Shown here in pieces: positions 20,349 to 33,640 of a DNA stretch of 64,000 nt. Made by a program: the position numbers and the translations under genes. Source of the stretch: Cryptomeria japonica (lineage: Eukaryota; Streptophyta; Pinopsida; Cupressales; Cupressaceae); contig NC_081409.1 of the NCBI RefSeq assembly GCF_030272615.1, positions 649,294,468-649,358,467 of the forward strand, written 5' to 3'. The notes beneath the pieces are model-generated. The model was not told the origin of the DNA. It ran no database searches and saw only the letters and a list, made by a program, of their open reading frames with translations. Position 1 is the first letter of the stretch; every line of letters begins with the position of its first letter.

Positions 20349-23300
20349 TGTTCTCAAATTCTGATCTCCAAAATCCCCTCTGTAAGAAAATTCAAAGCTT
20401 TTGTTCGATATGGAGAGAAGAACAAGAAAATAGAACTCAAAAATAACATATAACAAGGTTTCTACAAAACCTTCTACACTTTAAGCTGATCCTAAGCTTA
20501 GGTGGGTATACATCTTGTGAATACTTTCACAATTTCAATATAAGATCCATAGTAAACCAGTGTTAGAAACCTTTGAACCTCATTACCTCAATAATACCGA
20601 AAACTAAAGAGAAAACATGTATTCATTTTCAGTCTTGACCCCAAGGAAGATAGAAGAACTCCATAAATGATATCAGTGCCTATTGCAGGCTACAGAGTCA
20701 CCCAAACTAAACAAGAATTCCAAATTTGAGCATTCACATACATTTCATTGCTTCGACTTTATCAACCTAATATATGTCTGACATATATATAGGTCTTTTC
20801 TCTATTCTAAACCCAGCCATCAAATTCAAGTGGAAAACAATTGATATACTAACAAAAAGGTCTCACGTATATTTAATTCCCCTCCTTGAGAGAAAAACCT
20901 AAAACATGTATGTAAGATTATCTTGCAAACCCTATTCAATCAAATAACTCTAGATTATTTTAAAGGAACCAGAAAATCAATGAATGCACACAAGAAGACA
21001 ATGAAGATTTAGGCTTAGAAAGATTTCATTTGTATATTAATATTCATTTTGAAAATCTTACACAACTCAAGGTGATTTCTGAAAGAACCAGAAAACCTTA
21101 GATATATTTCAGCAAAGTTTCTTTACAATTTCTTGTGATATCCTTTTTTAAAGTCCTGGTATCCATTTATAATGATATGGATGCAAACAAGCTTCGCACT
21201 TTCCTAGGAATAGTTTGTTACAACCGTGATTCCCTCTTAAAAGAGGTTACAATCATTTTCATTTCTAACTTCTTGAGGTTTGTTATACTGCTACAGCATC
21301 ACCTAACTATTCTTGAACCTCCACATCTTGCACCACATACTTGTTTTTCCACTCTTGGAACACGTCATCACCAGGCCAGGAGAAGTTAACAATTTTCTTG
21401 TTCAACTTATTCAATCTTTTCCATGTGTTTCTTAATTGCTTAACCTCTATCTCCAAAAAACCATAATGTGACTTCATCCTCTCAATTTCTTCAATTGTCC
21501 GAATAAGTAAAGATGTGTCCTTTAAAATGATGACTTCATTTATTTGTTGAGACAATTTATGTTCTAGCTCATCTAAGAATTATTTTTCATCTTTTAACTC
21601 ACTTGTGCTGACAAAACCTCCAGGAAATATTTCAAATTTCTGGTTAGCATATTCTTTTCTGCACAAGTTGGCATTTCTCTCTAAACCAGCTCTTCCTTCT
21701 TCTAACCTAGACATATTTTTAACCAACTCACATGTGGATTTAATATTGGCATCAACCTCTACATCTTCATAAGATGAACACATAAGTTCCAAATCTGCTT
21801 CCCTTGCCATCCACTTATTCAAAATTGGCTGTAGAGTAGCCTTGTCTTCATTCAGATCATTCAGCATGCTTATAACTCTTTTCATATATATGTACACAAT
21901 AGAAGCCCCTATTGTGTCAGCAAACTTCAAAATTGTGCCTCTGACCTTTTTCTCATACTTATTTGCAAACAAGGCCTGAGCCTGCATCAATTTTTCCATT
22001 TCATATTGTATGGTCTCAATTGATTGAAAACCAAAAGTCATAGGAGAAGGGGGAAATTCAATGATTGGACTAGTGGATGGAGGTTTCACTGGAGAAGAGG
22101 CAATCATTAAAGTAAAAGATTCACCTCTCTCGTATTTCCCTACTAATTGATTCTTCAATTTGGCAATGGTAGTATCCTTACGGGCTATTTCCCCTTTGGC
22201 CTCATTATAAGCCTTTAGAATCATTTCCAGTTTTACCTGGAGATCAACTTTTTCTTTGGCTTCCTTCTCGGCTACTGGAGTAGACAACCTATATGGTTGA
22301 AAGAAATCATCAAAATGTGTCCAACCACCCTTGGTGATTACAAATTGATGTGTAATGCTGATAGTTGGGAAAATTGTTCCCTTCCCCCTATTTGTCAATT
22401 CTGCTTCTTGCAAACCTTCAATTTGCCTTAAGACCTCTGCAATTCCTACCTTCAATGGAACTTGATAGGGGAGAAAATATGGAGTTACTCTGAAACCATA
22501 AACTCTGAACATAGTAGGGATAGGGTACAAATATGGCACCCCAATTATGCACAATCTTAATATCTTGAGCAAATTCCTTAGGCCTAAGGAACTCTAAGAG
22601 AACTTTAAGGATCCTAAGGTTTTGTGGGCATATGAGGATTTGAAGCCTAGATGCAAAACATCTATCAAACTTCAAGTAACTCACATCTTCTCTATCCCAA
22701 GACAAAATTGTGATCCACAATTGAACGAGCATCTCCTCACCATCCTTTTCCTTAATCAGGTCCATTTCATTAGCAAAGTAGTCAACACCTTTGAATAAAA
22801 ACATGTGCATAAGAAGAGAATACCATCCAAAAGGTCTATCCACCTTATCATTTTTTTATCCCCGTCAATCCCTCATGAATGGCATCAGTGAAATAAGGTG
22901 CAAAATCAAAAGTTACTGCCAGAGATGGATTCAAAATTTGTGCTATCATGAGCATATAGTGGGTTAGCATAGTTGCTTCAGCATCTTCCCCAAGAATCTG
23001 ACATAAGGACCAATACATCCCTTTAGCCCTCAAAGTAAATAGATTTAGAGAGAAGGGTTTCATGGTGCTAGGGCCTACAACAGTGAGTCCTCCTATTTTG
23101 ACAAAAAATTCTTTCAGAGGGCCACTTCTGAGGTGATCTCTCTCAGCCTCATACACCTTTGCTAATGTTTCAAAATTGATAATCTCTAAGTAATTTGATA
23201 CTTCACTAAGCCCAAAAACTCTCCTAAACTCATCATCATTTATTTCTATTAATGACCCCCCATTTACATTTCTCACACATCTGGCAACAAAGTCATAGTT

Positions 23301-23895
23301 ATTTGCAATTTGGGTTAATAGCTCCATATCCATGAAAACCCCAAGGACTATGAGCTTTCCAACATCTAACTCCCATATACTATTCATTGGAGCAGAGGAA
23401 TTTCTCTGGCCAAATCCTACTTTGAAAAGTCCCACACCTCATATTCCTATCTGAGAATCCCTTAAACAATTCCCTTGGTCATACAAACCATCGCCAATTC
23501 TCAGGCGAGGAGCTTTGGGCACCAATTCTTTCATCTTAGCTGCGGTATTAGTAGACATAGTTAATTGTTCTAAAAAATTGTCACAAATGCCTCTCTTCTG
23601 ATAATTCACCTTCCCTATGAAATCTCTTCATGGTGCCATCTTTGAGTTACATTTATTTCAATTAAAACTTAGACAGACTTCTGAGAATTCAAGCACCCAA
23701 TGATACCAATTCAATTTGTAACTGTGAAGCAATGTGTAGAAACTTACTTTCTGCCTAAAGAAATTCGCTCTTTGCACTGGTTCCTCTACAAGACTCTTCG
23801 AAATGATGTCAAAGTTTCAGCTGATGCGAAGCTTATTATGGCAACTGAGCATTGAATAGAAACATTAAGCCACATGCTTTGGCAATCAATTCACA
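20349..23895 (-). repeat. Gypsy1 flanking repeat a, probable 3' LTR
   Basis: On the minus strand it starts TGTGAATTG and ends GAGAACA. It is similar base for base, roughly nine in ten, to 41900-45039, which has lost about 390 bp near its 43800 position. It contains a long minus-strand ORF followed by about 900 bp without an ORF. Confidence 0.6.
21275..23639 (-). pseudogene. ORF inside gypsy1 flanking repeat, copy a
   Basis: Product unrecognised, about 780 codons before decay. From ATG at 23639: codon 4 is TGA in both copies; a later in-frame ATG lies at 23558. The N-terminal half has motifs NSIWELDVGKLIV, EINDDEFRRVFGLSE and KGMYWSLCQIL, then FGWYSLLMHMFLFKG. A Pro-rich linker and long Lys/Glu helical regions follow (22270-21280). 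Breaks: TGA near 23440 (TCA in copy b), an extra A in an A run near 22850, a frame slip around 22530-22550, stop near 21578, and TAG near 21307 where copy b has CAG. The true end is the TAG at 21275-21277. It lies in the same sense as gypsy1. Confidence 0.65.
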
Positions 23896-25236
23896 ATTGA
23901 ATTTGAAATATGGCTCCAACGAACCACAAAGAATTTTCTAAGTGTCTTGCCTTTTCGTTGCTTTGTGAAAGATAAAAACCTCGCATCTTTTCATTGCAAA
24001 ACAGTGCCATCCATCGGATCCTGAAAGATATGCACATTGTTTACCTTGTTGTAGTCATCGTTCTTAGAAATGGGCCCCGCCTTCCTTTCACTGCTTCGCG
24101 AAGCATAAACTTCATGCATCTTTTCCATGCAAAATAGCGATAACGGTTGGATCATCCACTATTCGCTCAACCATTAATCTTCACGATGACCACTTGTCTA
24201 TTCAACTAACCGTGACTGCCACCGCTAGTGGTTCTTTGTTGTTTCACAGCGCGTGTCATTGAATCAATTTGAGGTGCACGGCTTTTAACTCCTTTAACCT
24301 TCAAAGTGGGCCCTCTAAGCAGAAACCACTTGTCCTACAGATTTCCAGCAAATATCCCCCACATGTTGACCATTCAATCGCTCAAGAACTCTTTCAGACT
24401 CCACATTTGAACCGCCACGTGTCTTGTTTAGCCATCAAATTCATCACTATTGCCACTTAATCAAACTAGCCACTCATGATCCATTTGGAGCCACGAGTCC
24501 TACTGACAAATCACCTTTTGCCTGAACCACACACCTAGCTATATTGCCACCTCATCTACCATGTAACTGCCAACTCCTTTTCAGTCCTTCGTGAAGATTA
24601 AATTTCGCGTTACTTTGGGCTGCAAAACAACGTGCACCATTGGATCAGGAACAAGATGCATGATCCTTAACTCATTCTTTAGCTTACCTGTCGGGCCCAA
24701 CAATCTTTCATTAATTTGCGAAAAGTAAACATCGGGTTACTTCACTTTGGCAGATCTCATGCATCATTGGATCAACTAGAACCTGCATGATCTTTACAAA
24801 GCCCGACAAAGAAATGAATACTTAGGAGAAGGTGAAAAATTGAAAACATTATTAACGACCCACCTAAGGAAAAACTTAAAGGGGGGACCTCTTCTCACAA
24901 TGGACCAACCCTTCCACTTAAGTGGAAAAAGTAACATGAAAATAGAATGCAGGGATTTCAAGATGGAAAAGGTGAATTGCAAAAACCCCAAACCCTTAGA
25001 CCGATAACCCTCAGAGGCATAATGAAGAAACAAAGCACAATTTTGCAAATTTTAGTGGATCAAAGGACAAAAATCACCCAATAATCAAAATAGTGATAAC
25101 AACGGCTCTAACTGGGGATGGTTGACTCCAAAATCAACACAAGAACATAGAAAACTCTGGAGAACAGACCAAAAAAAACCAACAAAAGCAAACCTAATTA
25201 TGTACAAACTAACCTACTATGCATGGACTTCGAAAC
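23896..25236. other. Non-coding stretch with degenerate 70-80 bp repeats
   Basis: Four degenerate copies of a block of the form CTTCGCGAAG ... GCAAAAYARCG ... CCATTGGATCA occur at about 23950, 24080, 24590 and 24710. Single ATTGGATCA relatives occur again near 45841. No ORF is credible. It lies between flanking repeat a and the integrase end of gypsy1, so it is either the gypsy1 3' untranslated region or the U3 part of a longer LTR. Confidence 0.45.
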
Positions 25237-25950
25237 TTAAGAGAAGTAATGCTTCAGGAATTGTGCATGCACTGGGAATTCATGTACCTCACCATTCATT
25301 GTCCGCAAAAAGTATGAGTCTTTTCCATTAAGATCACAAACAATAGAAGGGCCCATCCATAATAACTCAAATTTTCTGTGCTTTCCCTTATCTTGTCCTC
25401 TTACATTCCATTGAAGAACCAAGTCACCGATTTGAAACTTCCTCGATGTGGTTCTTTTGTCAAAAAGATAATTAGACTGGAACTGAATCTTCAAATTTCT
25501 TTTATGAGCCAGAGTCCTAATTTCTTCCACTTCCATTGTCTGAACCATTATGTCTTCCATGGGTTCTGACAACTCCAAGTCCTCAACTTGTAAGAACTTG
25601 TATATAGGGAGAAGGTTATTGATTGGCACCCGAGTTTTTGTGCCATAAACTAATTCAAATGGTGATACACCAATTGCTTTCTTAAGAGTAATCATGTCTG
25701 CCCATATGGACAATTTTAATTTCTGATCCCAAGACCATTTGTTCTCCTCAAAGATTTTCTTAATAATATTCAAAAGGCTTTTATTGCTAGATTCTGCTTG
25801 TCCATTACCTTGTGGATGGTATGGTGAAGAATAAGACATTATTATTCCATGGCTGGTACAAAATTTAGTGAATTCCTTTGATCTAAAGCTCGTGGTATTG
25901 TCCATTATCGGTTTCATAGGAACACCAAATCTTGTTTTGATTAAGTAAAA
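25237..25950 (-). pseudogene. Gypsy1 integrase, C-terminal half
   Basis: Begins in the integrase core at TRFGVPMKPIMDN (second catalytic Asp) and contains YHPQGNGQAESSNKSL with the catalytic Glu. It runs to the C-terminal region with FQIGDLVLQWN and a final FLKHYFS before the stop at 25237. Open for 226 codons without a stop. The first catalytic Asp and the zinc finger are in the other half at 33723-33995. About 30-40 residues between the halves are not found on either side. Confidence 0.85.
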
Positions 25951-26186
25951 GTAGGTATTTGAAAGGTACCTGAACCTTATACAAGCAAGGAAAATAGAAT
26001 TGCTAAAAAAAGTGCCTGATCACTTCAAAAAGACAAAATGAACCCACCAGAAGGGAACAGCTTAACACACCATTACATTAAAAAATTGAAAAGAACCAAG
26101 GACAACAACTGAAACTAAATACTATTCATAATTTCCTCAGTGTGAACAACTATTTGTTTCATATTGTTCGCTGAGGTCTTCATATT

Positions 26187-27721
26187 CTACAACTCACAAC
26201 CTTTGATGTCATCCTTATTCTTTGTGTTAGCTTTGGTCCTCCTTTCATGACCCTTCTTGTTGAACTTCTCTTTATCACCATCCTTCTTTGCATTGTTCTC
26301 AAACCTGTTGATAAAGATGTTCATGTTGTCCACTGAAGATTTGAGGATTTGGAAATTTTGATCAGCAATCTTCTTGACGTTGTGCTCCAGCCTATCAATT
26401 ATGTTGCCAAAATCTTTCATTTTGTTTTCCATTTCCTTTCTATCTCCCATCTCATTGACCTTTTTTTTTTGTTGCCAAGATTTTTCCAACCATACATTCA
26501 ATAGCTTCCACATTATGCAGAACGGCCACTAAATCTTTAACATGCTCCGCTAAGAGCTTGTCACCAACTGTAATTCTTGCAATGGCCTATGTATCAATTT
26601 TCAGACTCTTAATATCCTTCACCATAGTGGAAATGGTCTCACAGAAGGCCTTAATAGTATCTTTGTCACCACTGTCACTTTGACCCCCTTTTTCCTCCTT
26701 ATGCAGACTAGTGGTATTCATGGTCTCCAAATTGTCCTTAACCGAGTTACCCTCCCCTTGTTTGTCTTGACTATCGATCCTCTTATTTTCTTCAGCCTCC
26801 TCCTTAGATTCAACCAGAACGTAATTGAAATAAAAATTGCTACCCTTTTTCGTGTTCTTTTTCTGAGCCTTCTTTCTAGTGGCCTTCCTTTTCCTCTTTT
26901 TAACAGGTTTTTCCTCAAGGGATTCAGTTTCAAAATCCGACATTTCAGATTCCACAATAATCCTCCTCTTCTTGGCCCTATTCCTCCCTTTTTTTCTAGA
27001 TTCTTCCAACTCTCCCTCAGTCTCTAAATCAAAGTTGAAACCACTATCCTTACTTTTCATAGTTTCATCTTTGGCATTTTTGCCTTTAATAGGCTTTTCA
27101 ATGCACTTCCGCTTTAGCATTTTATAAACCAGGACCATAAGCCCCTGGTGGAGGGCATGATCACTTTTAGGGTCCTTCTGGATCTCCTCTATAGTATCAT
27201 CCATAGAACAGCCAAGGTAATAGGGAAGGCTAACCCTTTCTCCATGATGGAAATGGTTGAGTAGGATGAAGTAATGCCCATAGGCCCTAGTGAACCTACC
27301 ATCTAAGGTAATGTATTGAACAAAAGAAAATAATACAATCCTCCATGGCCTACAAATTCTCTTCAAGGAGTGGTAGGAGTTGTCAATTTTGATCATCTTT
27401 CTCCTCTTTCCATCCGTAATAGGAAACTTGTTTGTTGCTTTATTTGATATCCCTATGTCCCTATAAAATTTCATACCCTCGGTAGTCATCCATGTGGCCC
27501 TCAGCGATAACCTCTTCATCTACATTCATCATATGTGATCCAATCATAATTTTTCCATTTTTCTAGTTCTTGATGAAATAGCTGGAGATTGTGGGGTCTT
27601 TCCCATTTAGTCATTCCATGAAAACATTAAGACCCCTCTGCTGAAGGATATACCAGACTTCTTCGTTCTTTCTCCATTCAGAGCAGGAAGTAGGTTCAAA
27701 TCTTTTCTTGTTACCTCCCAT
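26187..27721 (-). pseudogene. Unknown ORF 3' of the LINE
   Basis: The ATG at 27721 (MGGNKKRFEPTS) opens a protein of about 500 codons with breaks near 27611, 27525 and 26586. The N-terminal domain has GLNVFME, NVDEEVIAEATWM, FYRDIGIS and YITLDGRFTRAYGH. A long Lys/Arg/Glu-rich linker with nuclear-signal-like runs (KKRKRKATRKKAQKK) follows, then a coiled coil at 26513-26190. From memory, similar proteins recur in conifer repeats; I cannot name a function. Its plan (globular N-terminal domain, charged linker, coiled coil) parallels NA ORF2 and the gypsy1 LTR ORF. Confidence 0.6.
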
Positions 27722-27959
27722 TTTTCCAGCCCCTTCCTTGCAATGCCTTCTCTCATTTTGATAACTTTTCCTCTGGTTTCTGTGGTTATTCTGTAAGAGT
27801 GCCCATAATCCGTGCCAAATAATAATGATAAGACACCTATTTAATAGCTCATTATCTTCAAGCAAGCCCTGCATCAAAACAGGCAGAAAGGTCATTAGAA
27901 ATAATGATTAAAAGTACCATGTTGCCTTGTATAGCTTCGGTCTCGATTGAGCAAGGAAT

Positions 27960-30900
27960 TCATTTCACTTGCACTCTCCATTTCACCATAACTAGTAATG
28001 ATGTCTCCCGATTGGCCTCCTTGTAAACATGTGTAAAAACACACATTTCAAATTTTTCGCTAATTTTCCTAGTAGCTTTAATAGCATTACTAATTGACCA
28101 AGATGGCGCGAATTTCATATTTCAACAATTGATAATGTTTAAGGAATCTCCTTCACACCAAACTTTAGTGCAACTGGCTTCCTTGGCAAGGATAATCCCA
28201 TGATAAGCCGCCATGGGTTCAACAAAATGATTGGTCTGATTTCATATAGGAATACATTTTATGATTTTACATATTCCCCATTCATCCCTTAGGATCACTC
28301 TGCATCCTACAACCCCCGGGTTTCCCCTAGAGGCCCCATCAATATTGATTTTCATCCATCCCCTAGGCAGGCTGATCCATATTACTCCCTCTCTACGATT
28401 ACTCTGGATGCTCTCTTGAGCTTTTAATCTCCACTTTTTTTAGATAAATTGATCCTCCTTAGTGTTAGGATTATCAATACCACCTATAATATTCATATTT
28501 TCCACTATATTTCCTCTTCTTTTTTCAAACACAATGTTAGCCTTAGTAGTCTTTTCTCTAAAAATTCTATCATTTCTCTTTTTCCATAAACCCGAACACA
28601 TGTGAGGTAAAGCAATTCTCCATAATAAGGTAGCGGTTTTATTTTTGGAAGGATGATGCCATGACTTGAAAATCTCTTGAATCGCGTTGGGGAAGCTCCA
28701 ATTGATATTGAATTGATCTAGACAACTTCCCCAAACATCAGCAAAGAAGGGGCAATGAAAGAGCATATGATTTATAGTCTCCTCATTCTGCTTACAAAGA
28801 ATACAAAAACTTGGCATGTTGATACCTCTTTTTCTGATATTTTCAGTAGTAAGAATTTTTTCTTGAAGGGTTATCCAAAAGAAAATGTTGATCTTGGGGG
28901 TAAGACCTTTCACCCAAGCTTTAGCCCAGCAAGGAATTTCCATGTTGTTGTACTGTTGATGATATAGAAAGGCCACAGTAAAAGTACCACTAGTTGTGAG
29001 TTTCCAAATTAACTAGTCTTCTTCTTCAATCCTCACCATAGAGTTCATGACTTTGTTCAAACTACCCAAAGACTAATCCACTTGAGATAAGTCTTTCCAC
29101 TGTCCATCTTTCCAATAATCCTCCACCTTGGTTCCAAATCTTTCCTTGCATTGGTTCTGATATCTATTCCACTCAGGGTTTTCATTTAAAGAGGACTCCA
29201 GAAGCCAAGGTTCCTCCCAGAATTGAATAAGATTCCCTTTCCCCAACTTCCATTTTGTGCCTTTGATAATTAAGTCTCTAGTCCTAGAGACATTTTTCTA
29301 AATATTTGATCCAATTGGGATAATCTCCTCTTTGAGGAAACTTTGAAGATTCGGACATTAGCTTTTATATTTGTTGTCCCATATTTTTTTCCACTCTCCT
29401 TGATTTCTATATCCTCTCCAAATCTGCTTGGCCATAAGGTAATCATTTATGTCTCTTATTCTTCTAAGGCCCGGACCTTCTCCCAAGCAATTAAATTCAT
29501 TCTCTTCTTCTCCTCAACCCCTGTCCATAAAAAGGTTCTCTGAATTTTTTCAATGGCCTCAGCGTACTTAGTAGGAATCCTAAACAGACTGATGGCATAG
29601 AGAGGGATACTTTGAAGAGTGGTTTTTAGCAATTGAACCTTACTTGCTTGACTAAGAAGAGCTCCCTTCCGTCCAAACAGCTTTTTGTGGAATTTATCCA
29701 CCAAGGCTCCCCAAAAGGTATCAAGAGGATCTTGGCCTAAGGGGAGACCCAAATAGGAAGCAGGAAAGCTACCAATTTGGCCACCCAGAATGTTACTAAT
29801 TTTAATCCTCCTTCTCTCTGGGGTATTCATAAGATAAACAAAGCTTTTAGACCAGTTTATAAGCTGACCAATAGCCTCTCTATAGTTATCCAAGGCCTTT
29901 CTTAGTCTTCTGGCGTCCTTCACAATGGCTTTCCCCATTATTATAGAATCATCAACAAACTGTTGATGAGAACATATTTGATCTGCCAAAGAAGGACTCA
30001 AACCACAAAACTCCCTTTTCTCAACCAGCTTTCCAATACATCTCCCTAAACATTCTGCCATGATGATAAAGATCACTGGTGATAGAAGGTCCCCCTTCCT
30101 AAGACCTCTTGAAGCTTTAAAGAAAGGAGAGGGGGAACCATTCATTAACATAGAGAAAGAGGCCGAAGAGATAAGTTTCCTGATAAGGCTAACACTTATG
30201 GGATTAAAACCAAAAGCAGAAAGAACACCCATCATAAAATCCCAATCAACTCTATCGTAGGCTTTAGAGAGGTCAAGCTTCAGAAAAAAAAACCTTCTTT
30301 TTTAGAAAAAGCTAGAGAATGGATATTTTCATGAACAGAGATGATAGAATCCAAAATTTGCCTTCCTAGGACAAAACTTCTTTGCTGAGGCGAGATAATG
30401 GAGGGAAGAAACTTTAGGATTCTAGAGGTAAGGACCTTAGAGATTATCTTATAGAGAGAGTTCCATAAACTTATAGGTCTAAAAAGATCCATTGAATCTG
30501 CCCCCATCTTTTTGGGTATAAGAGCAATAAAAGTCCCATTAACTTCTTTCAAAAGTTTTCTAGCACTAAAAAACACTTTCACAGCTCTGGTAACATCATC
30601 TCCAATAATATGCCAGTACATTTGGAAGAAGAACATGGGAAAGTCGTCCAGACCTGGGGCCTTGTTGCCTTCAAAGGAATTAACAGCTATCAGAATTTCC
30701 TCATGGGAAGGGATGACCGTCAAATGATCACTCTGATCATCCCCCAAAATGGTAGGTATATTGTCCAGAAGTTCCCTTTGGACCTGTATATTCAAATTTT
30801 GATCCTTAGCAAGTAAATTAGAGAAAAAAACCATAGCAGCCTTGTTCATGGAATCATCATCTTCAACACATCTTCCATTCACTATAATCTGTACAATTCT

Positions 30901-32028
30901 ATTCATGGCCTTATGTCTTACGGTGGACATATGGAAGTATTTAGTGTTCCTATCCCCCTCCTTTAACTAGACATTTCTTGATCTTTGTTTCCAGTAGGTT
31001 TCCTCTTTAGCTATTATATCATGATATCTCATAAGAATAGTATCTTCAGTGTCTCTAGACATATATGTGTAACCATTGTTCTGTATCGCATCCTAGATTT
31101 CCTTGAGCTCTAAGAGGGTTGTATCTTTTGAGGTAAAGATGTTCCCAAAGCAATCCTTATTCCACTTCTTAACATTATCTTTAACATTCTTCATCTTTTT
31201 GACCACTTTATACATAGCATTACCTTCAATACTGACCTGCCACGAGTCCTTAATCTTACTTTCCAGATCCAGGTGTCTAGTACACATTTTTTCAAATCTA
31301 TAAGGGCAATGTCTCCTTCTATTCTTTACTTCGGCCGTGAAGGTTATATGATAATGATTTGATCCTACCCTTATGTGAGAAGATAAAGAACATTCATGAA
31401 GATTAAACCAATCTAAGGGAAGAAGAGCTCTATCAAGTCTAACTTGAATCAAATTCTCACCACTTCTTCTATTAGTCCAAGTGCATTTGACTCCTTGCAT
31501 CTCAAGATCATGAATGGCATTATTGTTTATAAAGTCCATTAGGTCCAATCTGCTATCTAGATTAGCATGACTCCCTCCCTTTTGCTCATTTTCCTTCAAG
31601 GGAGTGTTGAAATCTCCCATAATTATCTAGTTGTCCTCAGCAAACCTTCTTCTCAACCCAGTAAGATATCTCCACGTCTCACTTCTACCAGTCTTAGTGT
31701 TAGGAGCATAAAAATTAGTTAGGACCCAAGTAGTGCAATTCTTAATGTGCTTAAATTCTATACAAGCCAGATTGTTGTCCTGAACTAACACCTCTCCTTC
31801 TACATTATTTTTGCTCGAGAATGTAATAATTCCTCCCGAACCACCTTCTGAACTACCTCCACTGACTCCTCCATTTTTGAAAATATTCAAACTTTCAACT
31901 TTATCGTTAACCATCTTAGTTTCTTGAATCAAAAAAATGTTAGGGTTTTTATCTCTAATCATATTTTTAACTAAATTATGCTTGTGAGGACTATTAAGTC
32001 CCCTAATATTCCAGGAGATGATTTTCAT
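27960..32028 (-). pseudogene. LINE ORF2: endonuclease, RT, zinc finger, RNase H
   Basis: The ATG at 32028 starts an APE-type endonuclease (KIISWNIRGLNS, LIQETK, MGDFNTPL, VRLDRAL; 32028-31093). RT follows at about 30930-29456 with GLDDFPMFFFQ, FRPISLWNSLYK, LDLSKAYDRVDW and a QFVDD active site (usually FADD). A zf-RVT block lies at 28976-28440 (CILCKQNEETINHMLFHC). A C-terminal RNase H ends at 27960 (INIDGASRGNPG, EPMAAYHG, CEGDS). Breaks: TAA near 31624, TAG near 31093, a homopolymer slip at 30283-30291 (nine A on the plus strand), stop near 29456, and several in 29000-29450 and 28000-28440. Domain order fits plant L1-type LINEs with RNase H. Confidence 0.85.
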
Positions 32029-33640
32029 GGATTTTTAGAAATACCTGCCTCAAAGATGGTTCTTTGGGTACCATCTGCTAAATTCCTACTTGTTTCCAAT
32101 GATCTTTTTTTGGCATTTGAGTGTCTTCCTAGAGAAGTGTGTTGCGCTCCCACATCACCAAGCCTGCTTCTAGTGTTTCTAGTCAGCGTACTATTTACTG
32201 GGTTATTGTTATTCTTTTTTTTTGCTTGTTCCTTCTTGTATCCTCTACTACTTCTTCATCCTCCTGATTTGTTTCATTCTTCCCCAGTGCCCTTTTTATG
32301 TCCTCTTTATCTCCCCATTTTGGATCTTATTCCTCCAAAAAGGCCAACTTTCCCTTTGCTGGGGTGGTTAATGAGATTTCCGATAGCCCTTGGCCCAAAA
32401 TGGTATCAGGTTGGGCCTCCTAGAACCAGTCTATTTCTTTATCTTGATCTTGAAATTTTGAAACAAGGTTAAAGTTATCTCCTTCCTCTTTATTATCTGT
32501 GGGTTTTTTATCTGCTTTCTCTAACTCTGTCTTGTCCTCTCTCTGATCCTCTTGCTGAGTGTTGTCTTTTTCTTTGTGTTCTGAATCCTTAACACTCTAT
32601 TCCAACATTTAAATCTTTAGTTCATTACCCACTTCACTAGTGATTTCTTCCTCCACCCGTCCTATATGAGACTACTTCTCCTGATTAGGATCATTAGATT
32701 CCGGAGCTTTTAGTGGCTTGTCCACTTTTTTCCAAACCTTAGTATGAATATGGGGTTTATCCTCTATAGTTGGACATTTTTTAGCCCAGTGTCCGACTTT
32801 TTTACAATGAAAATAGGCAAAGGGGATTGTTTCATAAATAATATTCTGCTTCCACTTCTCCAGTTTTGACTCTATCTCTATTTCCTCTGGCATGTTTGTA
32901 TCATGTCCAATTCCAACACAGATCCTAGCATAGATCAGCCTTCTTCTGAAAGCCATGATCTGGTCAATGGCGATAAGCTCCCCAAAGGTATTGGCAATTC
33001 CTGCAAAAAAATCTTCCTCCTAGAATTCCATTGGGAGCCCAGGGACCTAGACCCACACTGGGACTTGGACCAAAAAATTCTTTCCTTTCACTACATTAGG
33101 GTACCACTTTTGGATGTACATGATGTATTTGCCTGTTTCCCAAGACCCACTATATAGAATGTTTCTTCTATCCTCATCACAAGAAAAAGAGAAGGATAGA
33201 CAGCCTTTGTTCATTGCTACCACATTAACCTAATCTTTCAAGTTCCACTTTCTTTTGACAAATCCACGAACTATTTCTATATTAGGTCTAGATCCAAAGA
33301 AATAACAAATCAAAGTATTTTCCATTCTTGCAATGTTTTGATCAATGATTTGGTCTGGAACAACGATAGCAAACTTGCCCTGAGACACATTCGAGGAGTT
33401 TTTAATGGGAGGCAATGAGGACTTACCTTTAGGCTTAACCCCAAACAATGAGGACCACTTACATGTCTGTCCATTGGGTCCCCCCTTATGGTCCATTGAT
33501 GAAAGAACCTTTTCTGGATGATCTTTACCTTCCACCGTGTTCTCTGAAACACAAGTCGTTTGTTGTCCTTGGGCTCCTTTTAAGTTGTTGTCTTCTATTT
33601 TTGAAGTTTGAACCTACCCTTTCTTGCTATCATCTTCCAT
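32003..33640 (-). pseudogene. LINE ORF1, DUF4283-type with CCHC knuckle
   Basis: From ATG at 33640 the reading carries a DUF4283-like region (FAIVVPDQ, FVKRKWNLKD, YIMYIQKWYPNV, VPVWVRVPGLPMEF). A CCHC knuckle with one changed Cys follows (YFHCKKVGHWAKKC), then a charged tail ending at TAG 32003-32005. It overlaps the start of ORF2 by about 26 nt. Stops occur early (near 33615), at about 33229, 33020 and 32670, and frequently in the tail. Plant LINE ORF1 proteins of this type bind the element RNA. Confidence 0.75.

Noticed and set aside
24794-25048. 84-codon minus-strand open frame
   Set aside because: It lies in a non-coding stretch, has no motif and is not conserved in the other flanking copy.
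26455-26475. T10 run as the poly(A) tail of the LINE
   Set aside because: On the minus strand it encodes lysines within the unknown ORF, and coding continues on both sides.
31978-32472. 164-codon plus-strand open frame
   Set aside because: It is antisense to LINE ORF1 tail and the endonuclease start, which have recognisable motifs.
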